From Rhabdornis inornatus (lineage: Eukaryota > Chordata > Aves > Passeriformes > Rhabdornithidae): a stretch of 64,000 nt of DNA. Of this stretch, positions 1 through 12,602 are shown piece after piece. Position numbers and translations under genes: made by a program. The stretch covers positions 60,903 to 124,902 of the forward strand of contig VWZS01002359.1 of assembly GCA_013397075.1 (NCBI GenBank). Direction: 5' to 3'. The notes below the pieces were generated by a model. That model worked only from the letters and a program-made list of their open reading frames with translations. It had not been told where the DNA came from and searched no databases. Every line of letters starts with the position of its first letter. Position 1 is the stretch's first letter.

Positions 1-2039
1 TTTATTTGATGCTGAGGAAGGACTTAGTTGGAAAATTTATAATGATACACAGGACATAGGGTTATTTAAAATTATTTTGACATCTTACACAACCATAAAG
101 TTCTCTCATGTTGTGATGCCTTAGTCTTGTAGGCAGAGTTATGCCTTAATACACACCTGGTAAACTGAATAACTGAGAGGGACATGAGAGGCTCCCATGA
201 AAAGGACACATGAAAGAAGCTCTACACATTTAAGAAATTAATTATCTTTTGTCATTCTCCTATTCCTGTTTAATGCTTAAGGTTTCTTCTCTGCTGAGAG
301 TGAGGGAAAGATGTAAGATAAAACTTTGTGTGTTCAAAACTAGTGATGACCAATTTTCTTCTGCCACACTCATGCTCAGTGCTTGTAGCTGATCTTTGCC
401 TTTTTGGTCTTCTGTTATCCCTGTGGTACCTAAATGCTCTTGGAGTGAGCTACATAGCTGTGATGGGACCCCAAAGCTCTTCAAAGACACTTTGTTCGCC
501 CCTCTTTCCCCACCTAAGATTTGTGTTTTGACACCTCGCTTTGTTTTATTCCTCCTCTTCTCTCCTCCCTGTCAGTTGACAATTGCCAAAAAGCCTTTTT
601 CTAAAAAGAGAAAGCTCTTAGAATGTGTTGAAAGGTGGTCACACTCTGGATTAGCGCCTCTTCGGGGAGCACTGTTTTCAGAGCAAAGCTATCTCTGCCT
701 CCCAGGTGGTTTTAAGTTCTTTACTGTGTGCTGAGAGCAGATCATAGGCAGACAAACAATGCAGGTGTTACCAGAGGGTCGGCAATCCTGCAGCACCCAT
801 TGTTGCTAACATTGGCATTTCTTGTGTTTCCCTTTCATGTCTGCATGTTGCACTGAATATTCCCTAAAACAGAGGAGTATGTGAGTGTGTTGACAAGATA
901 CGCTGATATTTTTAGATGCACATTACCATCCAAGGAGTAATCTGCAGGGAAGGAAAAACTTCACAATTTCTGGGAAGTAAAACTGTTTGTTTGCTCATAA
1001 TTCACACCTTACTGTTGTTGGCTTGTCAGGGAAAGAAAGAATTTATGACCCTGCTCTCCCAGGTGCACTGGCTCCCAAAGCAGTGTCATCTCTGGTGTAG
1101 CCATTATGCTGAATTTGTGAAACTAGAATGTCAGAAATCCGTATGGATAAGCTGACATTTTACTGACTGTGACCCAGGGCTATGGGTTGCTCCATCGGTG
1201 GTCTGTGTATGCAGAAGGTGCTAGGTATGTGCTACTTCTGGAGCAGATTTCGTGCTTAGAGAATGAAGCTGAGTGAATAGACCCCAAAGTCAGTCCTGCA
1301 GTCCCACAAACTGCCCTGCTGGGTCCCCATGAATCCTGCACATCAGCATTAAAGCTGCACTTGCTCTGGTGTTGAGATTTTCCAGCACTGACTTTCATTA
1401 AAAGTAGCCACGACGTTCCTCGTTTCCAAACCCCATCCACACCCAGGGAGATATCAGCCTCTGCTCTTAGTTCAAATGAGGCATACAGCTCTCTTGCTTG
1501 TTTAAAAGCCTACTCAAATGAGATCTTGGTTCCTTTCCTCTCTCTACTTTTCCCTGGCTTCCCCCTTGCATTCCATCTACCTTGGCAGGAGCCCTGGCTG
1601 CACCATCCAGAGGGTGATCCCATTCCCAAGGGTGACTGTGCTGGCACAGCAGCTCAGATTCTGTCCCCTACCTGCCAAAGACGTCTGTTGGATTGTAAAA
1701 CACTGGTCCTTCACCATATCCCATTTACCTGCTTGCTGTCAGTACAGCAGCCAGGAGGGTTGTGGACATTTTGTTTTGTCCCTGGAATACGTGCTGCGTT
1801 TTCAGAGAAAAGACCTTCAGACAGTTGTAGCCTGTCTGTCCTCCTTCCTGCACAAGCTGCTTACTCAGTGTGGGAAAACTGACTTTTTTTGGCTTTTGCC
1901 TCTTTGCCAACTTGAAGTGTCTGCCAAATGTGCACTTTCACAAGAAATACAGTCAGCATCTGCATACCTTTGGAAACAAAATTTGTTCTGAATATTGTCC
2001 TAGGTTGTCATTGTGCCATTTCGTGCGTACAATACACAG
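1..2039. other. Intergenic DNA downstream of BRINP3, no gene seen
   Basis: AT-rich DNA with a moderately C+T-rich part at 1500-1900. A 157-codon frame at 1518-1991 has no recognisable domain and overlaps another open frame. I see no repeat family or RNA gene here. Confidence 0.6.
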
Positions 2040-2335
2040 GCTGTGACAGGACAGGGGCAGAGTGGCTTTAAACAGAAGCGTACATTTAGATTAGATATTG
2101 GGAAGAAATTCCTCCTTGTGAGAATGGTGAGGCTCTGGCACAGGGTGCCCAGAGAAAACGTGGCTGCCCCTTGATCCTTGGAAGTGTCCCAGGCCAGGTT
2201 GGATGGGGCTTGGAGCAACCTGGGCTAGTGGAAGGCGTCCCTGCCCTTGGCAAGGGTGGCACTAGATGGGCTTTAAGGTCCCTCCCAGCCCATACAAATC
2301 TGGATTTCCTTGATTCTGTGATTCTCTATTGCCAT
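2040..2335 (+). mobile_element. CR1 LINE 3' end fragment
   Basis: The CR1 3' module is present in order: acagggtgcccagagaa, then the ggaagtgtcccaggccaggt block, then the ggagcaacctgggctagtgg block, then ggctttaaggtccctcc. It ends in a tail with gattctgtgattct. The copy is 5' truncated, as is usual for CR1, and lies outside the gene. Confidence 0.88.
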
Positions 2336-5071
2336 TGTTTCCTTGCTTTGTTTCTTATTTTCCATTTATGATGGCAGGAAATAACAGCATTGGTGAATGC
2401 CAGCAGAGAGCACCAGGATCTGATCACTCCAAATATCTGCAATGCCCAGATGGAAATGAGTACACATGGATGTAGCCACAGTTCTTTCTGCTCCACCATT
2501 GGGTTCATATCTTATTACAAAACTTTCTTATGGATCAATTTGTTTGCTGATTTGACTTATCCAGACTCATCTTTTCCTAAAAAGCCATCCTGAAGTTCTT
2601 TTTTGAGAACATAGAAAGTTTCCAATTGGAAAAAATGTCAAAAGGGAAATATTATTGTCTCCTGTTTGAGAACCACATAAACCTATGCCTTATTTTTTTT
2701 CCTCACTATATACTCGTGGGGTTTTCCTGTCGTATTTATCTTTATAGAATCCAGTTCTGGTAAAATAGAAGCTCTCCCTATTCCATGAGCCTACAGGTTC
2801 CAAAATCCAAAACTAGTCCATGACTAGTGGGGTAGGAAATCTGGCACAAAGCTAGTGAGTAATGACAGGAGGTTTCCACTACTCCAGTCCAACACAGTGA
2901 ATGTGTTGTGTAATAACTAAATGATATCCCACTTTTGGGGCTTCTTCTGAATGGTATCTTCTATTGTGGACATATTTGTGCACACTGAAGAACTTTAAAT
3001 CTTGGCAGAGAAAGATACGTTAGAAAAAAAAGAAACAAAAAAAACAAAACACAAAAAAACTCAGCCAAGAAAGAAAAAATAGTCATAGGGGAAAAATTTT
3101 AAGGAGGATGAAAGGGGTGGGGGGGGAACTCCTCAGATCATTTACTGTGACAATTGGTGGTTTTTTCTTAGTAAAGGGAAGCAAATGCTTCATCATTGCC
3201 CTACACTTCCGTCATTACTTTTCCTTTCTATAAGCAGAAGATGACTTTTATTTTTGCTTTTTGTTCATTTCATAACATCAGAGTCTTTCACTTGTTTGAA
3301 AAGACTACACAAGGTACTGAGTAGTAAAATCCAGCTATCTAATTTTGCAAGTTACTATAGTTGCCAAAGACATAACAAAAGAGCAAAAGAAAGACTTTAA
3401 AGATGAAAACAGGAATACTGAGAATTTTGACTGTGAAGATCTTACTAATGCAAGAGCAAGCCAAAATCTGGACACATAGAAGAGGGGCTGAGATACATTA
3501 TTTATCAGCAAAAGAAAGCTGTAAACTGAAAACAAACAGTAATTCATCCAGAGGTTAATTCTACCAGCACCAGGGAAAAAAAACAAAAACAAGACAACAA
3601 CAACAACAAAACAAAACAAAACAAAACAAAAAATCCCCCCCCAAAAAATTAATTTAAGTTCTGAGTGACTTCTTAGTATAGAAGGTCTGAGGAATTATCC
3701 AAATGGGTGGCAGTGACACAGTAAAGCATATAAATATTTATTCAAGTGAGGAGAGAGAGGAATCACTAAGGAAAATATTTCCCTTGGCAGTAGGCTCTCT
3801 AAAGACTTTCTGCCCTTGTATCTTGTATTTTACCTTGTCTACATTCACTTACAAGGCGCTTTCTCCCCTGTTCTGCTGGAGTCTTGCTGGAAGTGAGGAG
3901 TGTGTCTTAAACTCAGATTAGGCTAGGTTCAAATGACACTGTAATATAAAAAATGGAAATGAATAAAGTGAATTCCATTGAATTGGAGTCCAGCTGAATT
4001 AAAATTGTGTGAATGAAATGGGGGTTTTTGCTTTCTGTGCTTGTCCATAAAATATCGTTCTTTATGTAATTCTTTCCCATTTAAAAAATACAAATTAATT
4101 TTTAAATCTATGACACAGATTTAGACTGAATGTGAGGAGGTACTACTAAATCATTTTGTATCAATTTCCTTCACTTTACTGTGCATTTACTAATGAGGGC
4201 TTCTGACAGTCCAGCCATTTGTTCTGCTCTCTTTCAAGAGGCAGCAAAAGCTTCTTGTGAGTACCAGGTTCTACTGTCTCAGATGTGCTTTTTTTCTGCT
4301 GGGATGTGTCAAATAGCAGAGAACATAATTCTGATCCACAGACATTCACATTTAATTAATTTCAGTAATTGATAATGTTTAATTAATGACTTGCACTGTC
4401 AGCTTTATAAACTGGATTTCTCGTATCTGTAAAAGTGGATTTTTTTTAAAGACTGAAAATTCTTGCACTGAAAAAAATGGAAAAAAATACCCATCTACTA
4501 AACAGTTGCATTGGCAGGGAAATCTTTAACCTTAATTTGAATCTAAGCAGCACGGCTGTACTTGGGCGAGCAGTTCAAAACAGAGAATTCTGAATAATAG
4601 AGTGAGTGTATTTGGGAGGTGGAAATGTGTACATGTGCTTGAATCTTTTGGTAAATATACAAAGCAAATTTGAAAAGCATTTTGGTTGTTTGCAGATAGC
4701 CTCTCACCTGTCTTCTGTAGAGCAAATGCAGCCTTCAGCTGCTGTGCATTGCACAGTTCCAACCTCCTGCCCATCCTAAAACACTCTGTGGGATCACTCT
4801 GATGTCTGGGTATCACACGGAGCACCTTGGAAAGGACAAGCCTCAGGTGGAGGATGTAAAGCATCCCTACAGTTGTCATTTCAGGCCATCTTGAATACTT
4901 GGATCCACATCCTAAAATTATGTATCCTATGGCTTGACTTTTTGACAGTTTCTCTTAAAATCTGGAGTCAATCTCTTCTCTTTACCCCTCCTGAGTTCAA
5001 CACACACAAAAGTTTATCAAAGTTACTACTTTTGTGTAAGAAAAAAGAATCCCACAGCATTTCTTTGTAAT
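2336..5071. other. Intergenic AT-rich DNA, no gene seen
   Basis: Contains A-rich runs near 3024-3070, an eight-base G run near 3120 and the CAAAA array listed separately. A 115-codon minus-strand frame at 4532-4879 shows no domain I recognise. I see no other feature. Confidence 0.6.
3575..3648. repeat. Low-complexity (CAA)n/(CAAAA)n tract
   Basis: Runs of caa and acaaa units are followed by an eight-C run and an A run. It may be an old retroposon A-tail grown into a microsatellite. Confidence 0.85.
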
Positions 5072-5090
5072 AACTGTTCAGCTACAAAAT

Positions 5091-5096
5091 TTTATT
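5091..5096 (-). promoter_or_regulatory. BRINP3: Polyadenylation signal AATAAA (distal)
   Basis: The plus strand reads tttatt, which is AATAAA in the sense of BRINP3, about 320 nt after the stop. It is the most distal of the three canonical hexamers close to the stop codon. A T-rich stretch follows downstream. Confidence 0.5.
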
Positions 5097-5173
5097 GGTC
5101 TCCTTCTATGTTCCCTCTAGAGGATGTAATGCACAAAAGCATTGCCACGGAACATATAAAATTACAAATGAAA

Positions 5174-5218
5174 TTTATTGTAAAAAGTAGAATGTCTTCT
5201 AGACTGTCAGTATTTATT
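5174..5218 (-). promoter_or_regulatory. BRINP3: Two proximal AATAAA hexamers
   Basis: AATAAA on the minus strand occurs at 5174-5179 and 5213-5218, about 200-240 nt after the stop. They could give shorter 3' ends than the signal at 5091. The hexamer alone is weak evidence in AT-rich DNA. Confidence 0.35.
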
Positions 5219-5417
5219 TCATTCATAAACCAAAACTGCAGGTATGATATATTCATTGTCAGCAAGTTCATGTGTTTAAATTGCCATCCAACAGTATTGA
5301 CTGATATAAGACAGATATTGAAAAGACAATTTAAATTTACTCTTCCAAACATAAACTGTTCCACAAAAGCACTGTAAAAACTCCTTCAAGGTTTTGTGTT
5401 GTGCTTCACATTTATGG

Positions 5418-6534
5418 TTAACTACATAATTTGGTTGTGTCATAGTCCACTGTGTTTGGCAATTTGGCATTAAAGGCCTGCAAAGCAGATTGGATCCTCA
5501 CCACTTCACTGGTAGACAGTTTGAGTCTATGACGGAGCAAGCAAGAGAAGAGGTCCAGACGACGTTGGCCGGGTGGAGAGAGTTTATTTACACGATCCCG
5601 AATCTCCAACAGCTGCAAAAGCGCTGAGTCCTGTGAGCCCTGAGTGTAGGGGTAGTCCAGCTGCAAAATCAAGTCTCGAATTGCTTCTGGGTCGAAGTGC
5701 ATGCTGTAGCCAAACACTTGGATATTGTTGATTTTCATGTAGCCCAGATTTCTTGAGGGATCAATAAATTCCAGGGGTTCATAGTAGATGCTCTCATTGC
5801 CATTTGGACCATTAGACTTTATTCGACTCCTCAAATAGATGTGCACAGTTTCAAAAAATGTCTTCCACTTGTTGCCCAGAGTCAGCGTCCAGTTATAACA
5901 CTGAAGGGGTAAGTCCAGTTTAGTCCGCTCCCAGTCTGGGAAATTATTTTCATTCACAGGCATAAACCAGCTCTCAGAGTGGCTGCCCCCAAAAGGGTTG
6001 ATATAAACAGCAAGGACGGGCTCTAAGGTGCTGTTCTTAGTCAGGCAAATTTGCAGGGAGAGGCCCAGTATCATATGGACCAGGCTGGACTTGTACTTGT
6101 TGCTCTTAAGAGTCAGGAGCATCCGCTTGCGCCACGAGGGATCGAACCAGCTGTTGAGGCGCATGTCATTGCTGATGAAAATGGCATGGACCTCAATCCT
6201 CCGGTCTGTCTTCTGCAACAAATACTTCATCTCCAGGTCCTGCAGGTCCGTCTCGAAGCCGATGTAGTGCTCGGTGGAGTCGGCCACCTCGGGCTTGCAG
6301 AGCCCCTGGCTCAGCATGTAGCCGGCGTTGCAGCTGCCGCAGCGCGTGCGGTTGTCGGGGGCGCAGCTCAGGCACGCGGGGCCATCCCCGACCGTGCAGG
6401 GCAGGAACCCGTGGCAGGCCACCTGGTCATTGGGGCAGGTGCACGTGTGGGTCTCTTCAGAAAAGCTTCCCAGGAGCCCGTTCTCGTTGCAGTAGAGAAA
6501 CGACTGGATGCGGTTGAGCCAATAGTTGGAAGAC
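5418..6534 (-). CDS. BRINP3: BRINP3 last coding exon (C-terminal 371 residues)
   Basis: BRINP proteins are secreted or ER-resident neural glycoproteins with an N-terminal MACPF region; they are linked to cell-cycle restraint and brain development. This exon encodes the C-terminal half. On the minus strand it follows a clean acceptor (ttctcacgttgcag) and starts with one base completing a split Arg codon. It then reads 371 residues from Ser-Ser-Asn-Tyr-Trp-Leu to a TAA at 5418-5420. The first 75 or so residues hold ten cysteines (an EGF-like, cysteine-rich segment); four more follow. N-glycosylation sequons are visible at Asn-Arg-Thr, Asn-Ser-Thr, Asn-Trp-Thr and Asn-Glu-Ser. The end, LPNTVDYDTTKLCS, matches BRINP3 as I remember it (one residue differs from human); BRINP2 ends in a PNPVEYETGKLCS-like tail and BRINP1 differs much more. 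The frame is intact. The 5' part of the exon is much richer in GC and CpG than its surroundings. Paralogue assignment is from memory, not a search. Confidence 0.95.
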
Positions 6535-6535
6535 C

Positions 6536-9500
6536 TGCAACGTGAGAATAACTTATTTTAACAAAGAGAGGCCTGCACACAACAAATACAACTTTGTTAT
6601 ATTTTATCAGAAAGAATAAAATAAAGCTGGCTTTAGTATCAGATTAAGGCACGATAGCATCTGCTGTCAGATGGATACAGGTATAAATTGCCTCTTAACA
6701 GTACAAAATCACAAAAGAAAGGTTTCCTTATAAACCCACAGGCAGGACAGGAACATTTAGTTTATGTATTTGTTTTCTCTGTGTCTCTGTCAAGGAAGCC
6801 TGACAAACTGCCATTTTCTGCAACTATCTTTAGATGAACATCCTGAAATCCTAGGCAGTTGAGGTTATTTTGTATGTTCTATTTGACCAAAGAAGTGCTT
6901 TGTGTGTATCTGAGTGTACAACTCTACTGTCCTTCTATTCTATTATGAAGATTTGAGGTTTTTTTACAGGCTAGTGCTGCATTGATTTATAGATAGTGAG
7001 CCAAAATTCTTTCCTAGAATAGCAGTAGGTCCCTGCTCCCAACCTAAAGAGATTCTTTAGATGACTTCCAGCACTACAGAATCTCTACAGGAAGCCATGC
7101 ATGAACATGTTGTGTTTACTTTTCATCTTTGGGGACAAAATTAAAAGATCACTTTAATATTCTTTTTGTCGTTTCATTTTGATTTCACTAGGAGGTACAG
7201 TTAATATCCTACATCACACTGGGAAAACATACTGAAACCAACAGTTTAGGCTGATGAGGCACAGCCACTAGAAGAAAGACAATGGGAAGAGCAGAGCTAC
7301 ATGGAAATAGTCAGAAAAAATCTCTTATTTGCATTTTCCAGCTCCTATTATTACCAGCGATGCACAGTTTAAAGAACTTGTTTTGTCTGCTGCAATCACA
7401 TCTATTGTTTCCACATGAATGATGATAGTTGTACAGTTTCTTCCCCTCTCATTACACTGTTTTGGAGAGAAAATGCAAGACTCTCATTTACCCCTGACTG
7501 ACTTTTAAGTCACATCTGGATTTGTCTCAAGGAGAAATCCATGGCATCTCAAAGTCAGATTTTTTTAGAAACATTAAAATAAAGTTCAGTAAAAACATAC
7601 ATCACTGTAACTCTGTTGACTTTTTAAATTGTTCTATTTTTTCACTTTTTTTGGGCAGGAACCTTGGTTGTTCAAGGTTGGGGGTTTATATCCCTATATC
7701 TCTATGTATTTTCTAGAAGCATAAGTAAATATAATAACTTGCACAACATCAACATACCTTATCAGTTTTCTTCTTGGTGCTTATTTGAAAGTCAGCATTA
7801 AGCAAAAATATTCTGGGTGAGCTTATTCCTTTGCTTCCTGATTAAAAATCACAATGTCCCTTCTGCAAGCAAGGTCAATGTCACAAAATAAAAGTTACCC
7901 CAAAAGTGAGAAGACCTTAAAGCTGTGCCAGGTGTAATCGGACGTCCCTGTGTTTTGTCTGGGTTGTTTTGACAGCAGCCTGCACATCTGGAGCTGTCCC
8001 AGCCAGACCAGGTGTGTGTGACTCTGGTGCCCATTTTGGGCTGAACTCTCCTGTTTACTGCTTTAGTCCCATGGGCACCACAGCAACTAAAACAGAGCAG
8101 ATTCTTCCCAAAGGAGGGAAACCAACCTTTCAAAGGCCTCTCTTTGCAGCTTCTCCCTAATCCTTTGTGCTTCCTTGTGCTTATTTAAGAATTGATACTG
8201 AGTCCCAAAAGCTGCTGGAGGTAAGATGTATAAAGTTTGTTTACTTTAACTCTTTGGTTAATGCCATTTGATTTACAATAGCCTTCATGAAGTTGTTACC
8301 TTGTGATTTATCATACTGGACAGATAACTGGGCAGATTTCAAGGCTGTATTATTTGCATTTTAATCTCCAAGTTTTCTGCTGCTGTTATTACTACCAGGT
8401 GCTACCAGATGACTACTGATATTGACCGAGTTTGTAACTGTGACTTTTTACTTTTAGGTGTGACTCCACTTCTGTTGGGAACAGAAGTCCATGTCTTTGA
8501 AAAGTTTTGTATTAGGAATACATTTTCAGAACACATTTCCAGAAAACCTCTTTTTATGTAGACCAGCTCTGAGATTCCAGCTGCGATTTTGAATTCATCT
8601 CAGTACAGGATAAACGGCTGAAGAGATTTTCTGAGTGCATTTTTGAAGTTTGTTTTATTGAGGTGGATTGGGTGTTTCTGGAAAGGTTTTGTCAGCAGAG
8701 GGGCAGGCACAGTGGTGTCTTCTGGAGGAAGAAGCTGGGGTGGGACACAGCTGGGTCTACAGAGTTTCAGCTGGTTCTAGCCAGATGTTCTGATCTTGAC
8801 TCAAAAGCTTTTTTAATCTTACCTCCTTCTCCCTTCCTATTGGATGCAGTAGGAGAGTGGCTGGGTGTGTAGGGGCAGTGGTTAACCCACCTCACAAGGA
8901 GATAATTCCCAGGTTAAAGTTGATCCCTGTTGTGTTTCATGTACCCTCTCTTCCTCTTAGATCTAGTCAAAAGCATTAACATTATTCATATTTATATATA
9001 ACATTACTACTTATAATTATTTGGCATTGAAACAAGTAAAAAAACCTGTTCTGCACATTATTCTTTTGTTATATAGTAGAGGTTTTATGTGGGAGCTTCT
9101 GCATGGTTGGATGGGAAAAGTGTCTGGAATGCAGAGTTCACCATGCGAAGAAAAAAGTAGAAACTGTGGCATTGCTTCAGAGTGGAGGAGAGAATGGAGC
9201 TGGGAACACAGAGAAGGAAATCTCTCAAACAACAGGGGTGACTGGAAGAGAGACAGCCAGTGAGGAATTTGGCACTCTTGGAAGAGGAGAATTTTCTACT
9301 GTTGGAATAAGCCTACTCAAATCAGCAACATTAATTTACTGGCAGGGGTTGATTTGGTTTGGGTTACTCGCTTTTCCAGCCACATGGTGTATAAAACATT
9401 GCTTTTTCTTTATTAATGATGTAATCTATGGTTTTGATGATTATGAGAAGCAAAATCTTTAAAGTCACTTCTTTTTTGTTCTTTTTATTTTTAATGAGCT

Positions 9501-10349
9501 TACCTTCCTCCTTGTATTTTGTTAGGGAATAGAAGCAGCAGTTTAAAAATCTGCATGAAATTACAAACTGCAAAATTAAGTAAATTTATTTCTATAACTT
9601 AGTTATGTTGTTTGTAACTTAGTATTATCTGGCTTATTTAAGCTGCTATGTCTTTGATGATTAGCAGTTACAAAGAAGTCAACAACTTTAGTGGAAAAGA
9701 GGTTATCTCTTTATCCAATGAAGTTCAAAATAATAACATTCTAATATTATTGCCTTATTTTGATTTCTTTTTACCTGATTTTAATCAGAGAGATTTCAAG
9801 AAGCATCTGCTTATACTTGTCTTTGATTATTTAACAAATACTGTCTATTTAAAAAAATAAAATCTACTTCCTTATTTAACGGCTTGTTTTAAAATTAGTC
9901 ATTAAGGAATACTGCTACTCTTTGTAAATTTATTGCTTTCAGTGGAGTGAATTAAGTAAATTATGTGAAATTCCATAGAATATCAGCGATACCTAGTTTG
10001 TTTCAGCCACTCATCCTTAATTGGATAAATTCACACTGGCATGTCATTACAAAATCATTCTCTTTCTCCTAGAAATTCAAGATCAGATAAATCCTGGACC
10101 CTAAAGCCAAGGGCAAGGTTTGATTGGAGGCAGATGTGTCCTGCAGGTCAACACCTGGCTGAACAGCTGGTGCAGTTGGGGTTCCACAGCCACTCTGAGG
10201 AGGATGGCAGCTGGGGACTGAGGGGGTTCCAGAGAAGATGACAGGTGACATCTCAAGTGCCAGACTTGCTAACCCTGTGAAAAGGGCTTCAAGTATTGTT
10301 AGCTTGGGGCTGGAGTTCAAGTGGGGGCTGGGAAATAAAGCATCCAGGG
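6536..10349. other. Intronic DNA, no repeat or exon recognised
   Basis: AT-rich intron next to exon 8. A 119-codon plus-strand frame at 9103-9462 and frames near 7849-8160 have no homology I recognise. I cannot identify conserved noncoding elements without an alignment. Confidence 0.55.
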
Positions 10350-10462
10350 AGAGAGGCTTCTTAGTGTGGTTTGGAACTGCATAATCCAGTTGGAACCAGA
10401 TTATCTTTAAGGTTCCTTGAAACCCAAAACATTCTGTGATTGTGTGATTCATTCTGTGTAGA
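10350..10462 (+). mobile_element. Diverged CR1-like 3' tail
   Basis: Ends with atctttaaggttccttgaaacccaaaa and then three attctgtg/attgtgtg units, the CR1 3' signature. The sequence 5' of it (10080-10350) is GC-richer than its surroundings but I cannot match it confidently to the CR1 body. Confidence 0.6.
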
Positions 10463-12602
10463 AAGTGATGCACCTAAGGAGCCTTCTCTGTGCCTGGACA
10501 TGGATGTGTGTGGGAAACAGGCAGAATTGGACACACTTCCAGTACTGTGACTTCCCTGATATCACAGAGATTTGGTGGATAGACCAAGACTCTTTGGTGA
10601 AATCAGGTAGAAGGTGAACAATTGCACTCCCCACAAAAAGAAGACTACAGAACTGAAACTTCACTATTGAAGGAGCAATGGACTGATTGGGATCTCCAGG
10701 GCAGGGATGAGAGGAGAGGACAGTGAGAGGGGCACTACCAGAATCATTACACACCATAAGATTAAAGGAAATTGATGAAGCCTCCCTAAACCAACTGGAG
10801 AAAGCAACATGACCACAGGTGCCCTGAGTGGGGCTTGAAAGAGTTCTTCAATTACTCTTTTAACCAAAAAATACTATTATTTTATTTGAAAAATTACATA
10901 TGCTGGCCTGATGAGTTAGTTTTCCAAACACTGGGATATTGAACCAGCTTCCAAACCTAATGAAACCAGCAAGAATATTCCTAGTCACTGAACTGGACTT
11001 CAAATAAAAATGGAATGCTTGGAATACCTGTGTCTTCCTCATAACGCAAAACTGTGTGATAATTTATAATCAAAATTTCTGGTGATTCACACACTTGAAA
11101 TCACTTTACTGTACAAGTAATTTTTAGTCTAATTAAATATGATACTTGGTAAGTACAGGATACTCATCAAATTATGTAATAAATTGCACCTTCCTGGAAA
11201 TTGTTTGGCATTTTTTTAAACTTCTTTTGTTTATTAATATCAAGTCACTGAAATCAACCTTTCAAAACAAGCACAAAACTACAAAAGATGTGCTAAATCT
11301 GGACAGAATTTCTACAAAAACATGAATATTGATTGTCCTGTTAGTAGAAAACCTGTTGTCTCTATAGAAAATAGATCATCAATAGATTTATGAACACTGA
11401 GCCAGGTAACCCATCCAAATCCCAAACTCCTGCCTTTTAGTTGAGACCCCAAAACTGGTCTCCATTTTTCTGGGGTTTGAATCTCACCACTGACTGCAAA
11501 GAGCTCCTACTCACAGAAATCACATATCTCATGGAAGAACAATTCCTCCCTCCTTATTAACTTGTCTGATCAAATATGTATGTCAATGTGAAAATACCTA
11601 GAGGTGCACAACAATATTCCATGGATTTTCTCAGTTCTTAAAATTTACTTGGAAGCAGGTTGTTAACTAATTCTGCTTCAATGACAACTTTAGCTCCAAC
11701 TTCTACTCATTTCCTAATCTGCTACAAGTTCATGCTGCTGTTGCAGGATGAAGATGCTCCTGTGGTTAAATCTGCTGCCCTATAAACTGTAACAGCTTTC
11801 AGATGGAATGCTTGCAGGGAAAGAAAGCCTGCCAGATAATCTCACTTTTACCCAAGCATGGTAAAAAATATGATAATCCTAGGGAAGTTAATGCAACAAT
11901 TAACATCAGCCAAATTTCTGATGAGAATCTTAATGACAGACATAAATCATAATTCTAAAGTGCATTTTAAATATTTTGCAAAAATTTTTCTTACTATGAA
12001 AAAAACTTTAGTGAAAAACAGGATTATTTTTACTAGAGTAGTTGCAAGCTTAATCCAAATCATGTGCCTATTCCTGTTCAGTACACTGTAACATTAAATG
12101 TAAGAACAAAGCACTATGGTCACCCTATAGAATAGCTGGAGCAAGTATTTAATCATGATATGACACTTTTACCTCCTTCTCTGCTTCACTAAGTGCTTAA
12201 CATCTGTTGTACATCAGATGGCTCAGTAGCAGATGATGAGTACTCAGTGAGGCAGACGCTAAGTAAAAAGATGAAGACAATTTAGCAAGGAGAGGCAGTA
12301 AAATACCCATTACCTACTTTCCCTTCCTTTGGAAGCCAAGTCCAGTATAAATCTGTGAGACAGCAACATCAGCACCAAATGCACTTACAGACATTTCTAT
12401 GACATTCTACTCTGGATCAGGTGGATTTACATCTTGGGAAGGACAAATCAGACTCCAAGTACTTTGTTTCTGTGCTGTGATTCAAAACAACGACAATAAT
12501 TGATGCTTAATTTGATAATGGTCTTTATGAGAACGTTGTTTTCTTCTAGGAATCAGGGTAAAACTACCAACTGCACAGTAGCCAGAAGAGTAGTGAGTGA
12601 TC
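10463..12602. other. Intronic DNA, nothing recognised
   Basis: AT-rich sequence without coding signature, clear repeats or splice-flanked exons. Confidence 0.55.

Larger units (their letters stand above)
5072..5417 (-). other. BRINP3: BRINP3 3' untranslated region (inferred)
   Basis: AT-rich sequence follows the TAA stop on the minus strand. Three AATAAA hexamers occur within 330 nt, the last at 5091-5096, which suggests a transcript end near 5070-5080. Short plus and minus open frames here have no coding signature. The boundary is inferred; a longer UTR using sites further left cannot be excluded. Confidence 0.6.

Noticed and set aside
1518..1991. 157-codon plus-strand frame
   Set aside because: Overlaps a second open frame in another phase, lies in C+T-rich DNA, and shows no domain, splice or family signature.
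6051..6545. 164-codon plus-strand frame over BRINP3 exon 8
   Set aside because: It is the antisense shadow of a GC-rich coding exon; the minus strand has clear BRINP homology and matching splice phases.
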